Origin: Prochlorococcus sp. AG-388-A01
Lineage (GTDB): Bacteria > Cyanobacteriota > Cyanobacteriia > PCC-6307 > Cyanobiaceae
Length of the DNA stretch: 64,000 nt
Assembly: GCA_003279945.1 (NCBI GenBank)
Contig: QCGK01000001.1
Coordinates: 326,213 to 390,212, forward strand
Reading direction: 5' to 3'
Shown here one piece after another: positions 37,424-46,323 of this stretch (positions within the stretch are counted from its first letter, which is position 1; every line of letters begins with the position of its first letter). Below the pieces are notes generated by a model. It searched no databases. It worked only from the letters and a program-made list of their open reading frames with translations, and had not been told where the DNA came from. The position numbers and the translations under genes are program-made.

Positions 37424-37918
37424 TTAATCAGGGACAAACTTTAATGCTATGCCGTTATTGCAGAATCTTTTTCCTGTTGGAGGTGGTCCATCATTAAAGA
37501 CATGCCCTTGATGGCCTCCACATCTAGAACAATGATATTCCGTTCTTGGGACAATCAACTTAAAATCAATCTTTGTTTCGATTGATCCTTGAATTGAATC
37601 CCAAAAGCTTGGCCATCCTGTGCCACTATCATACTTTTTATCTGAGAGAAAAAGCGGCAAATCACATCCTGCGCAGTGAAAAACTCCTTTTCTTTTTTCA
37701 TTATTTAATTGGCTACTGAAAGCTCTTTCAGTTCCTTCCTCCCTCAAAACATAATAGGATTCTGGACTAAGCTTGGATTTCCATTCTTCTTTTGATAAAT
37801 TCCACTCTTCTTTAGAGTTAATTGAAGAAGCTAAAACTTGAATAGGATTTAAAATTATTTTTAAGATTGACATAGTAGGAATTAGAATAAAAGATCTTCT
37901 TGTTAGAAATTGATTCAT
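37424..37918 (-). CDS. msrB: Exported methionine-R-sulfoxide reductase MsrB, Tat-type signal
   Basis: MsrB reduces methionine-R-sulfoxide in oxidised proteins. The catalytic domain has the zinc cysteines CAGCD and CSRCGGHQGHVF and the nucleophile in GKRFCNNGIAL (Cys about 153). The N-terminus LTRRSFILIPTMSILK followed by a hydrophobic run and VLASS looks like a twin-arginine signal. That would place the enzyme in the periplasm or thylakoid lumen, where photosynthetic oxidants arise. The localisation is inference. Confidence 0.9.
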   Translation of the reverse strand: MNQFLTRRSFILIPTMSILKIILNPIQVLASSINSKEEWNLSKEEWKSKLSPESYYVLREEGTERAFSSQLNNEKRKGVFHCAGCDLPLFLSDKKYDSGTGWPSFWDSIQGSIETKIDFKLIVPRTEYHCSRCGGHQGHVFNDGPPPTGKRFCNNGIALKFVPD

Positions 37919-37942
37919 ATACTTAAATCACATAAGGAAGTA

Positions 37943-38947
37943 ATGAGTTTTAATCAACCTAATTCTATGAAAAATATTCATAAATTAAGTATTGCTCCAA
38001 TGATGGATTGTACTGATAGACATTTCAGAATGATAATGAGAAAAATAAGTTCTAAAGCCCTCTTATATACAGAAATGATTGTTGCCCAAAGTTTAGTTCA
38101 TACTAATAAAAGAGAGAATTTTCTAGATTTTAATAATGAAGAACACCCAATATCGATTCAATTTGGTGGTGACGATCCTGTAATTCTTAAAGAGGCTGCT
38201 CAAATGGCCCAAGACTGGGGTTATGACGAAATAAACTTTAATGTTGGCTGCCCAAGTCCGAGAGTATGTTCTGGAAATTTTGGCGCCTCACTTATGAAAG
38301 AACCTGAAAAAGTTGCAAAATGTATAGAATCCTTAAAAACCAACTGCAGGTTACCGGTTACGATTAAACATAGAATCGGTGTGGACAATGATGATAGTTT
38401 CGTAAATTTAAATAATTTCGTGAGATGTGTTGCAAATGCAGGAGCAGACAGATTTACAGTTCATGCAAGAAAAGCTATATTAAATGGTCTCAATCCGAAA
38501 CAAAATAGAACCATACCGCCACTTGAGTACGATAAAGTAAAAAAATTAAAAAAATTCAATCCAGAATTATTGATAGAAATCAACGGGGGATTCACTAATA
38601 TCAATAAATCGTTAGAAGCCCTAAATGACTTTGATGGTGTCATGATTGGAAGATCAATATATAAACATCCCTTAAGATGGTCTGAAATTGATGAAAAAAT
38701 TTATGGAATTAATACAAAATCCAAATCAGCATCAGAAATCATCCTCTCCTTAATTCCTTACATGGAAAAGCACTTAACTGATGGAGGCAAATCTTGGGAT
38801 ATCTGTAAGCATCTTATAAACTTAGTGGAAGGTATACCAAAAGCAAAAATCTGGAGAAATCAAATTTCTGTTAAGTCTATAAAAAAAGAACTAGATATTG
38901 ATTATCTTCTTAAATTGACTCTAAAGCTTAAAGAGATGGGTTACTAA
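37943..38947 (+). CDS. dusA: tRNA-dihydrouridine synthase, DusA type
   Basis: Dus reduces uridine to dihydrouridine in the tRNA D-loop using FMN and NADPH. IAPMMDCTDRHFR, FGGDDP, NFNVGCPSPRVCSGNFGASLM (catalytic Cys) and the DusA-specific TVHARKAILNGLNPKQNRTIPPL are visible. The ORF track starts 11 codons earlier, overlapping msrB. I prefer the ATG at 37943 because AAGGAAG lies just upstream and the overlap disappears. An ATG at MKNIHKLS is a further option. The 3' end overlaps the RNA-binding gene by 4 bp. Confidence 0.9.
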   Translation: MSFNQPNSMKNIHKLSIAPMMDCTDRHFRMIMRKISSKALLYTEMIVAQSLVHTNKRENFLDFNNEEHPISIQFGGDDPVILKEAAQMAQDWGYDEINFNVGCPSPRVCSGNFGASLMKEPEKVAKCIESLKTNCRLPVTIKHRIGVDNDDSFVNLNNFVRCVANAGADRFTVHARKAILNGLNPKQNRTIPPLEYDKVKKLKKFNPELLIEINGGFTNINKSLEALNDFDGVMIGRSIYKHPLRWSEIDEKIYGINTKSKSASEIILSLIPYMEKHLTDGGKSWDICKHLINLVEGIPKAKIWRNQISVKSIKKELDIDYLLKLTLKLKEMGY

Positions 38948-39567
38948 TTTTCCTCACCTGAGGTATTACCTTCGTTGGAAACTCCCCGTTTTCTCCTACT
39001 TCTACCACTTTCATAATCAGAATTTTCAGAGGAGTTTCCTCCATAGCTTCTATCTTCCCAACCTTCTGCTCCAGAAGATTTATTGCCACCGCCGTAGCCG
39101 CCACTATTGCCACCGCCGTAGCCGCCACTATTGCCACCACCGTAGCCGCCGCTATTGCCACCACCGTAGCCGCCACTATTGCCACCACCGTAGCCACCGC
39201 TATTGCCACCACCGTAGCCACCACTATTGCCACCGCCGTAGCCGCCACTATTGCCACCGCCGTAGCCACCACTATTACCACCGCCGTAGCCGCCGCCTCT
39301 ACCTCCTCTACGAGATCCTCCAGAACCTCTAGGTTCTGCCTTATTTATTCTTAATGGTCTGCCCATAAGCTCTGTTCCTTGCAAACCATCAATAGCTGTC
39401 AACTCAATTGATTCATCTGCCATTTCAACAAATGCGAATCCTCTTTTTCTTCCGGTATCTCTTTCAAGAGGAAGAGAACAATTCAAAACTTCACCAAAAG
39501 GGGCAAACAACTGTAAAACATCTTCACGCTCTGCGCGGAAAGGCAAATTGCCAACAAAAATACTCAC
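38944..39567 (-). CDS. RNA-binding protein: RRM plus glycine-rich tail (Rbp family)
   Basis: The N-terminal 80 residues form one RRM with RNP2 (IFVGNLPF, 3-10) and RNP1 (KRGFAFVE, 41-48). The C-terminal domain is about eight perfect GGYGGGNS octapeptides, then an acidic/basic tail. Cyanobacterial Rbp proteins of this type bind mRNA and many are cold-induced. The Tyr/Gly-rich repeats resemble plant GRP proteins and could support phase separation or self-association. The 38928-39281 ORF in the track is a shadow of the repeats. Confidence 0.93.
   Translation of the reverse strand: MSIFVGNLPFRAEREDVLQLFAPFGEVLNCSLPLERDTGRKRGFAFVEMADESIELTAIDGLQGTELMGRPLRINKAEPRGSGGSRRGGRGGGYGGGNSGGYGGGNSGGYGGGNSGGYGGGNSGGYGGGNSGGYGGGNSGGYGGGNSGGYGGGNSGGYGGGNKSSGAEGWEDRSYGGNSSENSDYESGRSRRKRGVSNEGNTSGEEN
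39084..39296 (-). repeat. 24-bp tandem repeats (eight copies) encoding GGYGGGNS
   Basis: Eight units of 24 bp lie inside the RNA-binding protein gene, varying only at third codon positions such as ACTATT/GCTATT and CCACCG/CCGCCG. The tract is far more G+C rich than the surrounding genome. Copy number is likely to differ between strains. Confidence 0.9.
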
Positions 39568-39683
39568 TTTAAACTAAACAAAGAAAAATTACCTAATTAA
39601 AAAAACCACAATAAGCAGCCTTATAACTTTACTTTATTATTCTACTTCAAAGCATACCCATGTTGTAGAAAAATAATTGAGAT

Positions 39684-41063
39684 TCAAAGTAACAATTTTT
39701 TCTGCCAATTATTTATCTCCTTTTCAACCTGAGTAAAACCTGTTCCACCTTGACTAGTTCTTGATTGAACAACATTAAAAGGGTCAAGATTAACAAAAAC
39801 ATCCTCATCGAATTCGGGATGAAATTTTTTTAATTCATCGATTTTTAAGTTTTTAAACAACATTTTTCTCTCTGAGCAATGCTTAACAATTTCACCCACG
39901 ACTTGATAAGCAGTCCTAAAGGCAACATTCTTACAAACTAAGTAATCCGCTAGATCAGTAGCATTAGAAAAATCATTTTCTACCGAATCAGATAAATTTT
40001 TCTTATGAAACTCTAATCCCTCATTTAATAAAATAGTCATTGCTTTTACACAAGAACATATAGTCTCAGCAGTATCGAATATTGGTTCTTTATCCTCTTG
40101 GAAATCCTTATTATATGCAAGAGGTACTCCTTTTACCATTGTTAACAATGCTTGCAAATGTCCATAAACTCTTCCCGTTTTACCTCTTATCAATTCTGGA
40201 ACATCTGGATTTTTTTTTTGGGGCATTAAGCTACTTCCAGTAGCACACTTATCTGTTAATTTTGCAAAAGAAAATTCATCAGTTACCCATAAAATTATTT
40301 CTTCAGAAATTTTACTCAAATGAGACATTGCTAAAGCAGAGGCAGAAACAAACTCTATACAAAAATCTCTATCACTTACTGCATCAATACTATTCTTATA
40401 AATTTTTTCGAAACCTAGTTCTGCAGCTGTGAAGTTCCTATCTATTTTTATTTTTGTGCCGGCTAATGCAGCAGCTCCTAATGGAGAAGTATTAACTCTT
40501 GATCTCACTTCTTGGAACCGTTCTCGATCTCTTTGGAACATTTCTAAATAAGCCAATAAATGATGGGCTAGAGATAATGGCTGTGCTCTTTGCATATGTG
40601 TATAGCCAGGAATTAATGTGTAAATATTAGATTTAGCAAGTTTAAAGATGGATTTTTGCAAATCATTTATTAACCTATCAAGGTTATCAATTTCTTTTCT
40701 TAGCCACAATCTTATATCTGTACCTACTTGGTCATTTCTACTTCTGCCTGTATGTAATTTTTTTCCAGTTTCACCAATTAAACTGATTAATTTTTCTTCA
40801 ATACAATAATGAATATCCTCAGAAGGCGGACCAGGCACAAATTTACCTTCCAAAAACTCAACTTTAATTAGCTCAAGACCATTAATAATCTGCTGAGTTT
40901 CAGAAGATGTTAATACTTGAGTTTTGCCAAGCATTTTTGCATGAGCCATCGAACAATCTAGATCTTCTAAAATTAGCTTTCTGTCAAAACCAATGGAAGC
41001 ATTAAATTTTTCAATGAAAGGGTTTAATGTATTATCAAATCTTTTACTCCAAACTTTTGCCAT
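39684..41063 (-). CDS. argH: Argininosuccinate lyase
   Basis: ArgH splits argininosuccinate to arginine and fumarate, the last step of arginine synthesis. The fumarase-superfamily signature [16 protein letters not shown] contains the catalytic serine, and [13 protein letters not shown] and [18 protein letters not shown] carry the other active-site motifs. The 459-aa length is normal. It is monocistronic, with short AT-rich gaps on both sides. Confidence 0.97.
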   Translation of the reverse strand: MAKVWSKRFDNTLNPFIEKFNASIGFDRKLILEDLDCSMAHAKMLGKTQVLTSSETQQIINGLELIKVEFLEGKFVPGPPSEDIHYCIEEKLISLIGETGKKLHTGRSRNDQVGTDIRLWLRKEIDNLDRLINDLQKSIFKLAKSNIYTLIPGYTHMQRAQPLSLAHHLLAYLEMFQRDRERFQEVRSRVNTSPLGAAALAGTKIKIDRNFTAAELGFEKIYKNSIDAVSDRDFCIEFVSASALAMSHLSKISEEIILWVTDEFSFAKLTDKCATGSSLMPQKKNPDVPELIRGKTGRVYGHLQALLTMVKGVPLAYNKDFQEDKEPIFDTAETICSCVKAMTILLNEGLEFHKKNLSDSVENDFSNATDLADYLVCKNVAFRTAYQVVGEIVKHCSERKMLFKNLKIDELKKFHPEFDEDVFVNLDPFNVVQSRTSQGGTGFTQVEKEINNWQKKLLL

Positions 41064-41124
41064 ATCAATTAATAACTTTAGATATATCTAATAAAGCATT
41101 TTTTTTTATAAGTGACAAAAAAAT

Positions 41125-42468
41125 CTATTTTACTTGAAAAATTACCATAGTTGCATCATCTTCCAAATGTCTATTCTGTCCTGTAAAGTCGTCTAGATTT
41201 TTAAATATTTTATTTAAAATTTCTTGAGAACTACAAGATTGCTTACATAATTTTATAAGAATATTAATTAACCTTTGTTCATCAAACCTTTCACCTGAAG
41301 AATTAGTGGTATCTATTACTCCATCAGTATAATAAAGTACTAAATCATTTTGATCTAACTTGATTTCGCCACAATTATATTCCGCATTTTTTTGCAATCC
41401 AAGCACAAGTCCATCTGCATCTAATTTTATAATTTTCTGATCTGAACTTTTCCAGAGGAGAGGAGGATTATGGGCTGCATTAGCAAATCTCAATTTTCTC
41501 GTTCTAGGATCATAATCTGAATAGAATAATGTCACAAATCTATGTGATTGATCTAAATCATTAATCGCTAATTGATTTAAATCATGCAAAATTCTATGAG
41601 GAGGTAAACCTGTAAGAACCTCTGCACGTAACATACCCCGTAACATAGTCATTAAAAGACCCGCTGGAATCCCTTTACCCATAACATCACCGATCACTAG
41701 AGCCCATCTGGCTTTTTCTTTTCTTTTTTCTGAAATATTCGTCTTTAAACACATAAAATCATAATAATCTCCGCCAAGCTGAAGAGCAGGTCTACAATGT
41801 GCAGCAAGGTCTACACCATAAATAATTGGACAATAATCTGGAAGTAATTGAGATTGTATTTCTGCTCCAGTTGAAATTTCTCTATCTACCTTGTCATGCT
41901 CTTTATTTGTTTTTATTAAAAAGTAGTTTTCTAGTCCAACAGCAAGACAATTTTTTATAAAATTAAAAATATAATCATTAGTAATGGATTCATGGCAAGA
42001 ACCTTTGCTAAAAATATAAATAAATCCTCTACATTTACCTCTAGATAATACTTTTTCTGTTTCGATAGTAAATTCTTTAAAATTATTTTTTAAAGCATCT
42101 TCGAAAATTTGGATTTCTTTTATTTTGAAATTTTTTGAAAAATTAAATTGATTAAAAAAAATATAAATTTGTTCTTTAATTTTTAAACATTCATTATTAG
42201 CTGAAACTTTTGTATTTTGATGCCATATTTCTCCCTCATAACTTAAAGGAACAATTAAAATTATTTTTTCATCAAAAATATGTTTAAAAATTAGGCATAC
42301 ATAATCTAAGAGTTTATTAATATTAGAAAAAGATTTTAAATAATAAGCTAGTGAAGATGCAATTTCAGAAAATTTATATTTATTTTTTAGTGATACTGTT
42401 GATTGATTATCAAAAAATTTTTGAATAAATTTGTTTGAAAATAATTTTTCTTTTTGATTATTTTTCAC
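41125..42468 (-). CDS. PP2C-type phosphatase (RsbU/SpoIIE-like) with sensory N-terminus
   Basis: Residues about 215-445 form the RsbU-type phosphatase domain, with the metal-site motifs LQLGGDYYDFM and WALVIGDVMGKGIPAG and the closing ENRHLEDDATMVIF-like segment (QNRHLEDDATMV). The N-terminal 190 residues contain a helical region and probably a divergent GAF-like domain. Such enzymes dephosphorylate anti-sigma antagonists or related regulators. No antagonist or anti-sigma gene is adjacent. Confidence 0.82.
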   Translation of the reverse strand: MKNNQKEKLFSNKFIQKFFDNQSTVSLKNKYKFSEIASSLAYYLKSFSNINKLLDYVCLIFKHIFDEKIILIVPLSYEGEIWHQNTKVSANNECLKIKEQIYIFFNQFNFSKNFKIKEIQIFEDALKNNFKEFTIETEKVLSRGKCRGFIYIFSKGSCHESITNDYIFNFIKNCLAVGLENYFLIKTNKEHDKVDREISTGAEIQSQLLPDYCPIIYGVDLAAHCRPALQLGGDYYDFMCLKTNISEKRKEKARWALVIGDVMGKGIPAGLLMTMLRGMLRAEVLTGLPPHRILHDLNQLAINDLDQSHRFVTLFYSDYDPRTRKLRFANAAHNPPLLWKSSDQKIIKLDADGLVLGLQKNAEYNCGEIKLDQNDLVLYYTDGVIDTTNSSGERFDEQRLINILIKLCKQSCSSQEILNKIFKNLDDFTGQNRHLEDDATMVIFQVK

Positions 42469-42534
42469 AACAAATTAAATACTTAGATATGTTTTAACAT
42501 TAAATTTAAATTTTTAAAAAAATTTAATTAATAT

Positions 42535-43800
42535 TTATTTATCTGCGAGCATTGCTTCGACAAATTCATAACTATTAAAAGGTCTCAAATCTTTTATGCC
42601 CTCTCCTGCTCCAATAAATCTTATAGGCAAATTAACTTCTTCAGAGACAGCTAAAGAGACGCCTCCTCTAGAAGTACCATCTAGTTTTGTTATAATTGCT
42701 CCACTTAAATTTGCCGATTTGGCAAAACTTTTTGCTTGGTTTAAACCATTTTGTCCTTGACTCGCATCTAAAACTAACAATGATTCAATGCTTGCATCTG
42801 GAACTTTTTTATCAATAATTTTTTTTATTTTTGCTAATTCATCCATCAGATTATTTTTAGTTTGTAATCTACCTGCTGTATCTACTAATAATAAGTCAAC
42901 ATTTCTTTTTTTTGCAGAATTAATTGCATCAAACACTACAGCTGCTGGATCAGCATTTTTTGATTGATTAGATATAACATCAACATTACTTCTCTCACCC
43001 CATATTTTTAATTGTTCTACAGCAGCAGCTCTAAAAGTGTCAGCAGCAGCAATCAAAGTTTTATAATTACTCCTTGATGACAAATAGGCTAATTTACCTA
43101 AGGTTGTAGTTTTACCAACTCCATTAACTCCAACTAGTAACCAAACATTTAACTTGCCTTTTTTGGGCACTAAAAGATCAGTACCTGAATTTTTTATTGG
43201 TTTATCAATTATTGATTTTAATTCCTTCTTCAAGAAATTTATTCCTGCTTCACCACCTACAACTTCTTCATTTAATTTTTTTCTAAGTGAACTTATAACT
43301 TTATCAGTCGAATCAATACCCACATCGGCTCTTAGTAGAAGGGTCTCTAAATCATCAAGAGATTCTGGGGTAAGGGGATCATCTCCTAATTTATCCAATA
43401 ATTCAGTAACAAAACCTTTTCGAGTTTCTTCTAATCCTCTTCTTAATTTTGTTAACCAATCAATTTCATCTATAGATATTTGATTTATTTTTTTTCCTTG
43501 AGCAGCAAGGACCATTGCTGACCAAGTAAAATTATCATCAAATTCTCCTAATTCTGCTTCATCGAAAGTTTTAAGTTGTCCAGGAATATTTTCTTTACTA
43601 ACCCTATCAATCAAACCTTGCTTTTCTTCTGCTTGTTTTTGCAAATCTTGCTTTTCTTCTGCTTGTTTTTGCAAATCTTGCTTTTCTTCTGCTTGTTTTT
43701 GTAAATCTTGTTTTTCTTCTGCTTGTCTTTTTTTTAAAAGTGCGTAAGCTTGCGCTGCCCACTCTCGAGAATTATCAGAAGCATTATTAGTTTCAGTCAT
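42535..43800 (-). CDS. ftsY: Signal recognition particle receptor FtsY
   Basis: FtsY docks SRP-ribosome complexes at the membrane. The NG domain has the P-loop GVNGVGKTTTLGKLA, DTAGRLQTK, the TKLDG motif and the C-terminal GEGIKDLRPFN. The N-terminal A region is short and carries four near-perfect QKQAEEKQDL decapeptides (about 25-62), encoded by a 30-bp tandem repeat, which should form a charged helix. It is followed upstream by the divergently unrelated nusB on the same strand. Confidence 0.96.
   Translation of the reverse strand: MTETNNASDNSREWAAQAYALLKKRQAEEKQDLQKQAEEKQDLQKQAEEKQDLQKQAEEKQGLIDRVSKENIPGQLKTFDEAELGEFDDNFTWSAMVLAAQGKKINQISIDEIDWLTKLRRGLEETRKGFVTELLDKLGDDPLTPESLDDLETLLLRADVGIDSTDKVISSLRKKLNEEVVGGEAGINFLKKELKSIIDKPIKNSGTDLLVPKKGKLNVWLLVGVNGVGKTTTLGKLAYLSSRSNYKTLIAAADTFRAAAVEQLKIWGERSNVDVISNQSKNADPAAVVFDAINSAKKRNVDLLLVDTAGRLQTKNNLMDELAKIKKIIDKKVPDASIESLLVLDASQGQNGLNQAKSFAKSANLSGAIITKLDGTSRGGVSLAVSEEVNLPIRFIGAGEGIKDLRPFNSYEFVEAMLADK
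43621..43738 (-). repeat. 30-bp tandem repeats (about four copies) in ftsY
   Basis: The unit CTTTTCTTCTGCTTGTTTTT plus ten more bases repeats with an exact 30-bp period; the first two units are identical and the next two carry single changes. It encodes the QKQAEEKQDL decapeptides of the FtsY N-terminal region. Because the unit is a multiple of three, copy changes keep the frame. Confidence 0.92.
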
Positions 43801-43860
43801 TGATATTTATGATTCTTAGTTCAGTAAAATTTTAAATTATTATTTATTTATATCAAATAA

Positions 43861-44490
43861 TCATTGCAATTTTACCGTTTGTAATCTCCTTAAAACTCCA
43901 TTAATAAATTTTCTGCCTTGAATATCACTATATTTATTTGCAAGATTGACTGCCTCATCACAAGTAACAGCAACCGGTGTGTCCAGAAAATTTATATCCA
44001 CATAAGCTAATCGCAAAATATCTCGATCAATTCTTGGTAATCTTTTTAATTTCCATCCTTCCATTGCTTGATCGATATCAGAATCAATAATTGTAATGTT
44101 ATTAATAATGTAACTAATCCTCTGATTCACATCATCTCTAATATCAATTTGTCCACTTGATACAATTAATCTTGGAAAATCTAAAGTTACAGAAAGTGTA
44201 TTCATTACAGTTTCAATTTTTTTTAAAGATTTTTTTAACTCGTCTCTAACATTTGAAAAAGAAGAATCTCCCCCTTCTTGCAACTCACTATCTAATATTT
44301 TTTGTGATGCATTTTCTAAGTCTGATTCACAATTATCCAATTCATCTCTGCAATGATTAATTAAAGATTCTAAAGCAGATTCAAAAATCTCTTCTATCTG
44401 AAATTTATTTAAATTGATATCGGCATTATCTTTTATAAGACCTAAAGAAATTAAAGATAATTCTCTAGAGAGGGATTTATTGCGCATCAA
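43861..44490 (-). CDS. nusB: Transcription antitermination factor NusB
   Basis: NusB with NusE (S10) binds boxA and drives rRNA antitermination. The C-terminal half has the NusB signatures RLPRIDRDILRLAYVDI and VAVTCDEAVNLANKYSDIQGRKFINGVLRRL. The N-terminal part is extended: 209 aa against about 140 in E. coli, as in other cyanobacteria, with an acidic helical insertion. The stop/start spacing with the DUF502 gene is zero, so they are co-transcribed. Confidence 0.92.
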   Translation of the reverse strand: MMRNKSLSRELSLISLGLIKDNADINLNKFQIEEIFESALESLINHCRDELDNCESDLENASQKILDSELQEGGDSSFSNVRDELKKSLKKIETVMNTLSVTLDFPRLIVSSGQIDIRDDVNQRISYIINNITIIDSDIDQAMEGWKLKRLPRIDRDILRLAYVDINFLDTPVAVTCDEAVNLANKYSDIQGRKFINGVLRRLQTVKLQ

Positions 44491-45225
44491 TTAAGAAGAA
44501 GTATTAGTAGAAGCTCGTAGTTGAGAAAATAATTTTGAAAATGTTGGGTTACTAGTATTATTTTTTTCATCAGGATTAACTATTCCAGCAGAAATTATGG
44601 TTCTAAAAGCATCTTCAACAGAAATATCCAAATCCTTAACAGAGGACTCAGGAACTAATGTGTACCATCCAGTGGTTGGATTTGGTGCTGTAGGTATGAA
44701 AACACTAAGCAACTTTTTTTCTAATTCTGGCTGCAAAGAGGGACCAACATCACCAGTTACAAAACCTATGCTATATAAACCCTCACGTGGATATTCAACT
44801 AAAACAACTCTTCTAAATCGATTAGATTTATTACTTAAAAACGTTTCTAGCAATTGTTTAAGAGTTTTATAAACTGCACCTGCTATAGGTATTTTTGATA
44901 AAGTACCTTCTCCAAATTCAAGTAACCATCTTCCAACGAAGTTTCTCGCCATTAAGCCGATAAGCAAAATAGCCAATAAAGGTACAGTTAAACCCAAAGT
45001 AAGATTAATTAAATCTTGTAATAAAGGATTTAAAGTAATAAAAGGATTTAACTGCTTAGGAACAGAAGTAACTAATGTTAAAACAAACTTACTAACTAAC
45101 GATGACAACCAGATAGTTGTTGCTAAAGGTATAACAACCAATAATCCAGCAATAAGATCATTTTTTAGATCTTGTTGGAGCCTAGATCCTAGATTCGAAT
45201 CTTGATTTTGATTAGATTCAACCAA
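44491..45225 (-). CDS. DUF502 family integral membrane protein
   Basis: The 244-aa protein has two strong hydrophobic segments (LIAGLLVVIPLATTIWLSSLV and LTVPLLAILLIGLMARNFVG). The hydrophilic part has GEGTLSKIPIAGAVYKTLKQ and PTAPNPTTGWYTLVPES, both diagnostic of DUF502. It is membrane bound, with a C-terminal domain facing the cytoplasm or stroma. The biochemical role is unknown to me. It sits directly upstream of nusB-ftsY in one leftward operon. Confidence 0.85.
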   Translation of the reverse strand: MVESNQNQDSNLGSRLQQDLKNDLIAGLLVVIPLATTIWLSSLVSKFVLTLVTSVPKQLNPFITLNPLLQDLINLTLGLTVPLLAILLIGLMARNFVGRWLLEFGEGTLSKIPIAGAVYKTLKQLLETFLSNKSNRFRRVVLVEYPREGLYSIGFVTGDVGPSLQPELEKKLLSVFIPTAPNPTTGWYTLVPESSVKDLDISVEDAFRTIISAGIVNPDEKNNTSNPTFSKLFSQLRASTNTSS

Positions 45226-45343
45226 AATAACGTTTTAACTAAATTAACTTTACTTATAATTTAACTGTTTTTACTTAGTTAGGATATGTTTTTTTTTAAT
45301 AAATTTAAAATATTTATTAGTTTCTGCCCTGAAAATTACTTTT

Positions 45344-46318
45344 ATGAGAAATGCTATACATAATAAAGGTATGAGCAATACTCTTCAAGAAAAAAAAGAA
45401 ATAAGTAAAAAATTAAAAGAAAGAGCAATTAACGAAGGTTTTACAATATCTGGTATTGCATCAATACCAGGAAGTTCACGCTTAAATTTAAGAACCAATG
45501 CATTAAACAGGTGGTTATCGAACAACCTTCATGGTGAAATGAAATGGATGGAAGCAGAAAGAAGAAAAAACATAGGCTCACTTCTTGAAGGAGCAAAAAG
45601 TGTTTTAAGCGTAGGATTTACCTACATTAATTCACAGAACCATAACAAAAACAAAATCTTCAAGGTAGGAAAATTTGGTCAAGGAGAAGATTATCATAAA
45701 GTAATTCACAAAAAATTAAAAAATATTGGCAGATGGATTAACCAAGAAATTCCAGATTGCAGATGGAAAATATGCGTTGATACATCTCCTCTTCTTGAAA
45801 AAGCATGGGCTGAAGAATCAGGTCTAGGTTGGATAGGTAAAAATAGCAATTTAATAAATAAAATACATGGTTCATGGTTTACTTTAGGTTTTATGATTCT
45901 TACGAAAGATCTTGTACCAGATAAACCACATAAATCACTTTGTGGTAAATGTGATAAATGTATTGAACATTGTCCCACAGAGGCAATAGTAGAACCCTTC
46001 GTAATACAATCAAATCGATGTATTGCTTATCACACAATAGAAAGTAGAAAAAAAACTATTCCAAAAAAGATAAAAGAAAATTTAAATGGATGGGTTGCAG
46101 GATGTGATATTTGTCAAGATATATGCCCTTGGAATAAATCAGTACCATTCAACGATACTTTTGAAACTAGTCCAAAAGAATGGATTAAAAATCTCAATAA
46201 TGATTCATTAAGTTGGGATGACAAAACTTGGGAAAAAAAACTACAAGGATCGACTTTAAGAAGAATTAAACCATGGATGTGGAGAAGAAACATAAAAGCA
46301 AATCTTAGAAATCAATAA
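45344..46318 (+). CDS. queG: Epoxyqueuosine reductase
   Basis: QueG reduces epoxyqueuosine to queuosine at tRNA position 34, using cobalamin and two 4Fe-4S clusters. The clusters are at CGKCDKCIEHCPTEAI and CDICQDICPWNK, preceded by the catalytic region GWIGKNSNLI. The 324-aa length fits the core family without HEAT repeats. The B12 needed can come from the pathway that includes CbiD. The start may instead be the ATG ten codons inside (MSNTLQEKK). It is followed 6 bp later by the TPR gene. Confidence 0.95.
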   Translation: MRNAIHNKGMSNTLQEKKEISKKLKERAINEGFTISGIASIPGSSRLNLRTNALNRWLSNNLHGEMKWMEAERRKNIGSLLEGAKSVLSVGFTYINSQNHNKNKIFKVGKFGQGEDYHKVIHKKLKNIGRWINQEIPDCRWKICVDTSPLLEKAWAEESGLGWIGKNSNLINKIHGSWFTLGFMILTKDLVPDKPHKSLCGKCDKCIEHCPTEAIVEPFVIQSNRCIAYHTIESRKKTIPKKIKENLNGWVAGCDICQDICPWNKSVPFNDTFETSPKEWIKNLNNDSLSWDDKTWEKKLQGSTLRRIKPWMWRRNIKANLRNQ

Positions 46319-46323
46319 ATAAT

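Noticed and set aside
38928-39281. 117-aa ORF rich in VAIVAAT repeats
   Set aside because: It is the same-strand out-of-frame shadow of the 24-bp repeats in the RNA-binding protein gene.
39084-39296. CRISPR-like regular repeats
   Set aside because: The units are contiguous 24-bp coding repeats without spacers, and encode an in-frame GGYGGGNS tail.
43154-43483. 109-aa ORF antisense to ftsY
   Set aside because: It is fully inside the conserved FtsY coding region and has no start context or motif.
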